In this document: positions 7,024-9,297 of the stretch, one piece after another
How the letters are laid out: each line of letters starts with the position of its first letter
How positions within the stretch are numbered: position 1 is the first letter of the stretch
DNA from: Spirochaeta sp.
Lineage (GTDB): Bacteria; Spirochaetota; Spirochaetia; UBA9216
DNA: 9,297 nt
Direction of reading: 5' to 3'
Assembly (NCBI GenBank): GCA_003454605.1
Contig: DMKD01000169.1
Coordinates: 5,202 to 14,498 of the forward strand
Made by a program: the position numbers and the translations under genes
The notes under the pieces: model-generated
What the model was told of the DNA's origin: nothing
The model's database searches: none
Seen by the model: only the letters and a program-made list of their open reading frames with translations

Positions 7024-7078
7024 ATTGTCTATTGACAATCACTGTCGAGACAATCATTGTCAATAGACAGTCATTGTC
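7024..7078. repeat. Array of three 13-bp dyads, probable multi-site operator
   Basis: Three copies of GACAAT-C-ATTGTC lie at 7034-7046 (one change), 7049-7061 (perfect palindrome) and 7066-7078 (one change), with a lone half-site ATTGTC at 7024-7029. Spacers are TATT (7030-7033), GA (7047-7048) and AATA (7062-7065). The spacers are themselves symmetric, so 7024-7039 and 7056-7071 form a 16-base inverted repeat with a single mismatch, centred at 7047/7048. The array lies 28 bases upstream of the DRTGG gene start at 6996. The 6-1-6 (nearly 7-1-7, TGACAAT-N-ATTGTCA) geometry resembles Fur-family boxes, but the bases are not a standard Fur, PerR or Zur site. I infer an operator; no binding protein is identified. 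TTGACA occurs on both strands inside it, without a convincing -10. Confidence 0.85.
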
Positions 7079-7100
7079 GAGGCACTTGTTGATGAGGTGC

Positions 7101-7130
7101 TTGCCGCTGATGAAATTATCTGCAGCGCAA
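7101..7130 (-). other. Hairpin directly after the CBS-ATPase stop codon
   Basis: On the - strand TTGCGCTG (7130-7123) pairs with CAGCGGCAA (7109-7101), an 8-bp stem with one bulged C and a 13-base loop. It begins one base after the TGA of the CBS-ATPase gene. No T-run follows, so it is not a classical terminator; it may reduce read-through, protect the 3' end or act together with the dyad array further down. It could be fortuitous. Confidence 0.4.
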
Positions 7131-8043
<913 letters not shown>

Positions 8044-8051
<8 letters not shown>

Positions 8052-8394
8052 TTTCTCCGTTTAACATCGAATGCACCGCGGCGCATGATTCAAACATCGA
8101 TTTTTTTGTTGAAATAAGAGCTATATCGAATTCTTCGGCAAGTCTGACCATGCCGGGCTGCGGTGTTTTACCGTTTACAAGGAGAATGCCGAGCGCATCA
8201 ACTATATGTGCCGTTCTTATTGTCTGCTCGGTATTGAGTGCGGTTATAAGCATAAGATTTTCTTCCTCGGCAACAAGGACTTCACTCATCAGATCACTCG
8301 CGGCAACATGCTTAACAGGTTCTGTGCAGAAATTGGTATTCTTATTGTATTCAGTGCATGACAGCGCACCGGTGATGTCTTCAATCTTTATCAT
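8044..8394 (-). CDS. Stand-alone DRTGG-domain protein (first copy)
   Basis: A 116-residue soluble protein of the same small DRTGG-like family as the gene at 6661-6996. It has the core SDLMSEVLVAEEENLMLIT at 34-52, then AHIVDALGILLVNGKTP and a C-terminal alpha/beta part (DIALISTKKSMFESCAAVHSML). It has no kinase, Walker or metal-binding motif. Cys13, Cys23 and Cys104 are not arranged as a cluster site. It is the first gene of the - strand block; its last codons overlap the CBS-ATPase start, suggesting the two products are made in fixed ratio and perhaps work together. The ATG at 8394 follows TAGGTAT, a short-spaced, mediocre ribosome binding site. Its promoter must lie in the 192-base gap before the divergent protease gene. 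The best candidate I see, TTGACC (8429-8424), has no good -10 at the right distance. Confidence 0.82.
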
Positions 8395-8476
8395 ATACCT
8401 ATTTTCTTATATTTAGTGGTTGAGGTCAATGGGCGGCTGTTTCGCGTTCACGGCATCCCTCATGCGGGTAAAATTG

Positions 8477-8504
8477 TTGAATAAAACGGTGCCTGTGATA
8501 TAAT
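8477..8504 (+). promoter_or_regulatory. Extended -10 promoter for the CPBP protease gene
   Basis: TTGAAT (8477-8482), a 16-base spacer and a perfect TATAAT (8499-8504) preceded by TG one base upstream (TGATATAAT) form a convincing sigma-70 extended -10 promoter. A start near 8511 would give a leader of about 75 bases before the ATG at 8587. The sequence 8511-8550 is very AT-rich. Confidence 0.58.
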
Positions 8505-8586
8505 TAAGATATAAAATTATTTAAAGTCATTGAACAAATTATTTCATAAATACTCTGCCGTCCGATGATACTTGCAGGAGCTATAA

Positions 8587-9297
8587 ATGAATAAAACAAT
8601 CCTGATCTACCTGATTATAGTAATCGTCCTTGTAGGTGCAATTTCCCTGAGTTTTTTTACTGCAGAAGCTAATGATGTACCGGGGGCTTTCGGAATTATC
8701 ATGATTGGATCCTGGGTCCCGACTCTTGCCGCAGTTATAACTCTGCTTTTAACGCGGCAGAAGGCTGAACTTGGAAGGCTTATACGCTCAATAAGAATCG
8801 ACACGGGCTTCAAGCGGGCTTTGCCGTATATTCTCGGCTACACAGCCCTGCTTACAATTCTGCTGATAGGGGCAGGAGTAATCTTCGGCTTGAAAACACC
8901 ATATACAGCTGCTCAGATTTTACTTAATATCCCAATACTTCTGTTTACCGGCGCGATCGGCGAAGAACTCGGCTGGCGAGGGCTGCTTTTGACGCAGCTG
9001 CTTAAAAAATACAAACTGGTCGCTGCCTCTCTTGTGAGTGGTGCAATCTGGGCACTTTTTCATCTGCCGTTGTGGTTTGCACCAGAACTGGGTTATTCTC
9101 AGCTCTCATTTCCCGTGTTTGGGATTTCAGTTCTGGCTGCGACATTCCTGTATGCGGTTATCTTCATCATAAGCGGAGGTAATCTGCTTACAGTGATAAT
9201 ATTTCACTTCACTCAGAATTTTGGACTGGCTTTTCCAATCAATATGAACATTTCAGCAGCTGATTTTTTCATGGTTTACGCTGGAGTGAATGTGATT
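8587..9297 (+). CDS. CPBP-family intramembrane metalloprotease (CAAX prenyl protease-like), cut by the window edge
   Basis: An open reading frame of 237 codons that runs off the right edge without a stop. It encodes a hydrophobic membrane protein with an N-terminal helix (about 4-25), helices near 34-56, 79-101 and 112-125, and more beyond. The three CPBP (ABI) motifs are present: EELGWRG (Glu126, Glu127, Arg131), the FH pair of WALFHLPLW (His159) and HFTQN (His207, Asn211). These form the predicted metal-dependent intramembrane active site of the Rce1/CAAX protease family. Typical bacterial members are 220-300 residues, so little is missing. GCAGGAG at 8574-8580 is 6 bases from the ATG. It is divergent from the hydrogenase accessory block, with its own promoter, and is most likely unrelated to it. 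Bacterial members act in processing or immunity of peptides such as bacteriocins; no bacteriocin gene is seen nearby, and the substrate is unknown. Confidence 0.9.
   Translation, partial: MNKTILIYLIIVIVLVGAISLSFFTAEANDVPGAFGIIMIGSWVPTLAAVITLLLTRQKAELGRLIRSIRIDTGFKRALPYILGYTALLTILLIGAGVIFGLKTPYTAAQILLNIPILLFTGAIGEELGWRGLLLTQLLKKYKLVAASLVSGAIWALFHLPLWFAPELGYSQLSFPVFGISVLAATFLYAVIFIISGGNLLTVIIFHFTQNFGLAFPINMNISAADFFMVYAGVNVI

Noticed and set aside
7024..7078. CRISPR-like repeat array
   Set aside because: The units are 13-bp dyads with 2-4 base spacers, not repeats of about 28-36 bases with unique spacers of similar length, and no cas gene is present.
8516..8540. Rex operator upstream of the protease gene
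   Set aside because: TTGAACAA resembles a Rex right half-site, but the left half at the required spacing (TTGTTAA/TTGTGAA) is absent.
8607..8813. 68-codon - strand frame near the right edge
   Set aside because: It lies antisense to the CPBP protease gene, whose motifs, ribosome binding site and promoter are clear.

Overview
This window carries the downstream part of an electron-bifurcating [FeFe]-hydrogenase operon on the + strand (about 41-4008). Facing it tail to tail on the - strand is a block of five signalling or accessory genes (8394 down to 4063). The right edge holds the start of an unrelated membrane protease gene on the + strand (8587 to the edge). The organism is a strictly anaerobic, fermentative bacterium with moderate GC content (mid-40s % by eye). 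The gene families occur in Firmicutes, Thermotogota, Spirochaetota and some other anaerobes. I lean weakly towards a spirochaete-like lineage, but the sequence alone does not fix the phylum.

Hydrogenase operon. A small thioredoxin-fold [2Fe-2S] protein, HydB (NuoF-like, FMN/NAD(P)H and Fe-S clusters) and HydA (catalytic H-cluster subunit) are packed with gaps of 11 and 15 bases, each with a good ribosome binding site. Together with a NuoE-like HydC, they would couple oxidation of NAD(P)H and reduced ferredoxin to H2 formation, or run in reverse. HydC is not in the window and is expected just upstream. A rho-independent terminator at 4035-4070 closes the operon.

Accessory block, in order of transcription on the - strand: a DRTGG-domain protein (8394-8044), a CBS-pair plus RsbW-like ATPase fusion (8051-7131), a second DRTGG-domain protein (6996-6661), a PHP-family metallophosphoesterase (6651-5947), and a triple-PAS soluble histidine kinase (5907-4063). 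These families recur beside HydABC-type hydrogenases in anaerobes, and their role is essentially uncharacterised. The fold assignments point to nucleotide sensing (CBS), protein phosphorylation (RsbW-like ATPase, histidine kinase) and phosphoester hydrolysis (PHP). A signalling or maturation module for the hydrogenase is an inference.

The most unusual non-coding element is a compact array at 7024-7078. It contains three 13-bp dyads of the form GACAAT-C-ATTGTC plus an extra half-site, itself arranged as a larger palindrome. It lies in the only sizeable gap inside the accessory block, directly upstream of the second DRTGG gene, and looks like a multi-site operator. A hairpin just after the CBS-ATPase stop codon lies beside it. 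No tRNA, rRNA, CRISPR array, insertion sequence or prophage gene was seen.
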